Under the pieces are notes generated by a model that ran no database searches, was not told where the DNA came from, and saw nothing but the letters and a program-made list of their open reading frames with translations. A stretch of 44,819 bases of DNA from an uncultured Mycolicibacterium sp. (GTDB lineage: Bacteria > Actinomycetota > Actinomycetes > Mycobacteriales > Mycobacteriaceae): positions 1 through 44,819 of the forward strand of contig CAMFLL010000013.1 in NCBI GenBank assembly GCA_945957405.1. The letters run 5' to 3'. The translations under genes and the position numbers were made by a program. Shown one piece after another: positions 44,272 through 44,819 of this stretch (position 1 is its first letter; every line of letters starts with the position of its first letter).

Positions 44272-44819
44272 ATGAAAGCAGACCCGTCACCGATTGACAA
44301 GGGCCCGGGCGCGGGACGGCCCCGCGATCCGCGTATCGACGCTGCCATCCTCGCCGCCACCGCGGACCTGCTTGTCGAAATCGGCTATGCGAACCTGACG
44401 ATGGCCGCGATCGCCGACCGGGCCGGCACCACCAAGACTGCGTTGTACCGGCGCTGGTCCAGTCGGGCCGAGTTGGTGCACGAGGCGGCCTTTCCAGCGG
44501 TGCCTACAGCGCTGGAGATGCCGGCCGGTGATATCGGGGCGGACATCCGCGCGATGATCGGCGCAGCGCGTGACATCTTCACCAGCCCGGTGGTGCGTGC
44601 CGCGCTACCCGGACTGATCGCCGACATGGCCGCCGACGGCGCACTGAACGCGCGGGTGATGGGCCGGTTCTCGGGGGTGTTCGACGCGGTCCGGATACGC
44701 GTCGTCGAGGCCGTGGAGCGCGGGGAGGTGCATGCCGATGTGAGTGCGGACCGGCTGGTCGAGGTGATCGGCGGATCGACGCTTCTTCGGCTGCTGCTCG
44801 ATCCCGAGGTGGATCTCGA
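44272..44819 (+). CDS. TetR-family regulator (Rv3167c-like), truncated by the window end
   Basis: 182 codons visible from ATG at 44272; the frame stays open to the last base. HTH region RIDAAILAATADLLVEIGYANLTMAAIADRAGTTKTALYRRWSSRAELVHEAA, then a C-terminal domain of the TetR_C type (RDIFTSPVVRAALPGLIADMA). Nearly leaderless: no ribosome site, with the -10 TACGGT 10 bases upstream. The divergent arrangement with Rv3168/Rv3169 homologues matches Rv3167c of M. tuberculosis. Confidence 0.88.
   Translation, partial: MKADPSPIDKGPGAGRPRDPRIDAAILAATADLLVEIGYANLTMAAIADRAGTTKTALYRRWSSRAELVHEAAFPAVPTALEMPAGDIGADIRAMIGAARDIFTSPVVRAALPGLIADMAADGALNARVMGRFSGVFDAVRIRVVEAVERGEVHADVSADRLVEVIGGSTLLRLLLDPEVDL

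Overview
The window looks like chromosomal DNA of a fast-growing mycobacterium (Mycolicibacterium/Mycobacterium type). GC is high, there are many GTG/TTG and apparently leaderless starts, and 4-base ATGA/GTGA overlaps are common. One block matches the Rv3167c-Rv3170 neighbourhood of M. tuberculosis, and there are recognisable mim/prm-type monooxygenase genes and a pip/mor-type secondary-amine P450 cluster. I see no IS elements, CRISPR arrays, tRNA or rRNA genes.

Layout. (1) 1-4785: the 3' part of a propane/THF-type soluble diiron monooxygenase operon: reductase, hydroxylase small subunit, coupling protein, a small unknown protein and a dedicated GroEL, ending in a strong hairpin. The large subunit should lie just upstream. 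(2) 4808-21440: a secondary cyclic amine (piperidine/pyrrolidine/morpholine type) catabolic region. It holds an APC permease, a GntR regulator with a cytosolic Cache-domain partner, then P450 - [3Fe-4S] ferredoxin - ferredoxin reductase - glutamine-synthetase-like ligase - unsecreted SBP-fold protein - two PuuD-like hydrolases - PucR regulator. Facing it is a minus-strand operon of aminotransferase - glutaryl-CoA dehydrogenase - aldehyde dehydrogenase - class III CoA-transferase. Together these encode a plausible complete route piperidine -> 5-aminovalerate -> glutarate semialdehyde -> glutarate -> glutaryl-CoA -> crotonyl-CoA. (3) 21601-25388: exported Pro-rich protein, AEC permease, a roughly 530-base structured non-coding stretch, an EspR-like DNA-binding protein with an overlapping upstream small ORF, a YdcF-like exported protein and a small lipoprotein.

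(4) 25414-27647: a TetR regulator and a divergent NmrA-like/DUF302-like pair with two matching palindromic operators. (5) 27597-34432: a tightly overlapped minus-strand organosulfur operon (four-rhodanese protein, SsuC-like permease with a one-base frameshift, SsuB, SsuA-like lipoprotein, SfnB/DszC-type and DszA/NtaA-type monooxygenases). (6) 34637-39882: an R2-like ligand-binding oxidase behind a perfect CRP-type site, two alpha/beta hydrolases, a PhyH-type dioxygenase and an AofH-like amine oxidase. (7) 39915-44819: an F420-type LLM oxidoreductase, a quinone-oxidoreductase-like enzyme, a long hairpin, then homologues of Rv3169, Rv3168 and a TetR (Rv3167c-like) gene cut by the window end.

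The most interesting unit is the amine region. Two ligand-binding folds that normally face outside the cell (Cache and SBP_bac_3) are both encoded as soluble proteins without signal or membrane segments, each coupled to the catabolic genes. The P450 and permease promoters also share a 7-base word in their spacers.
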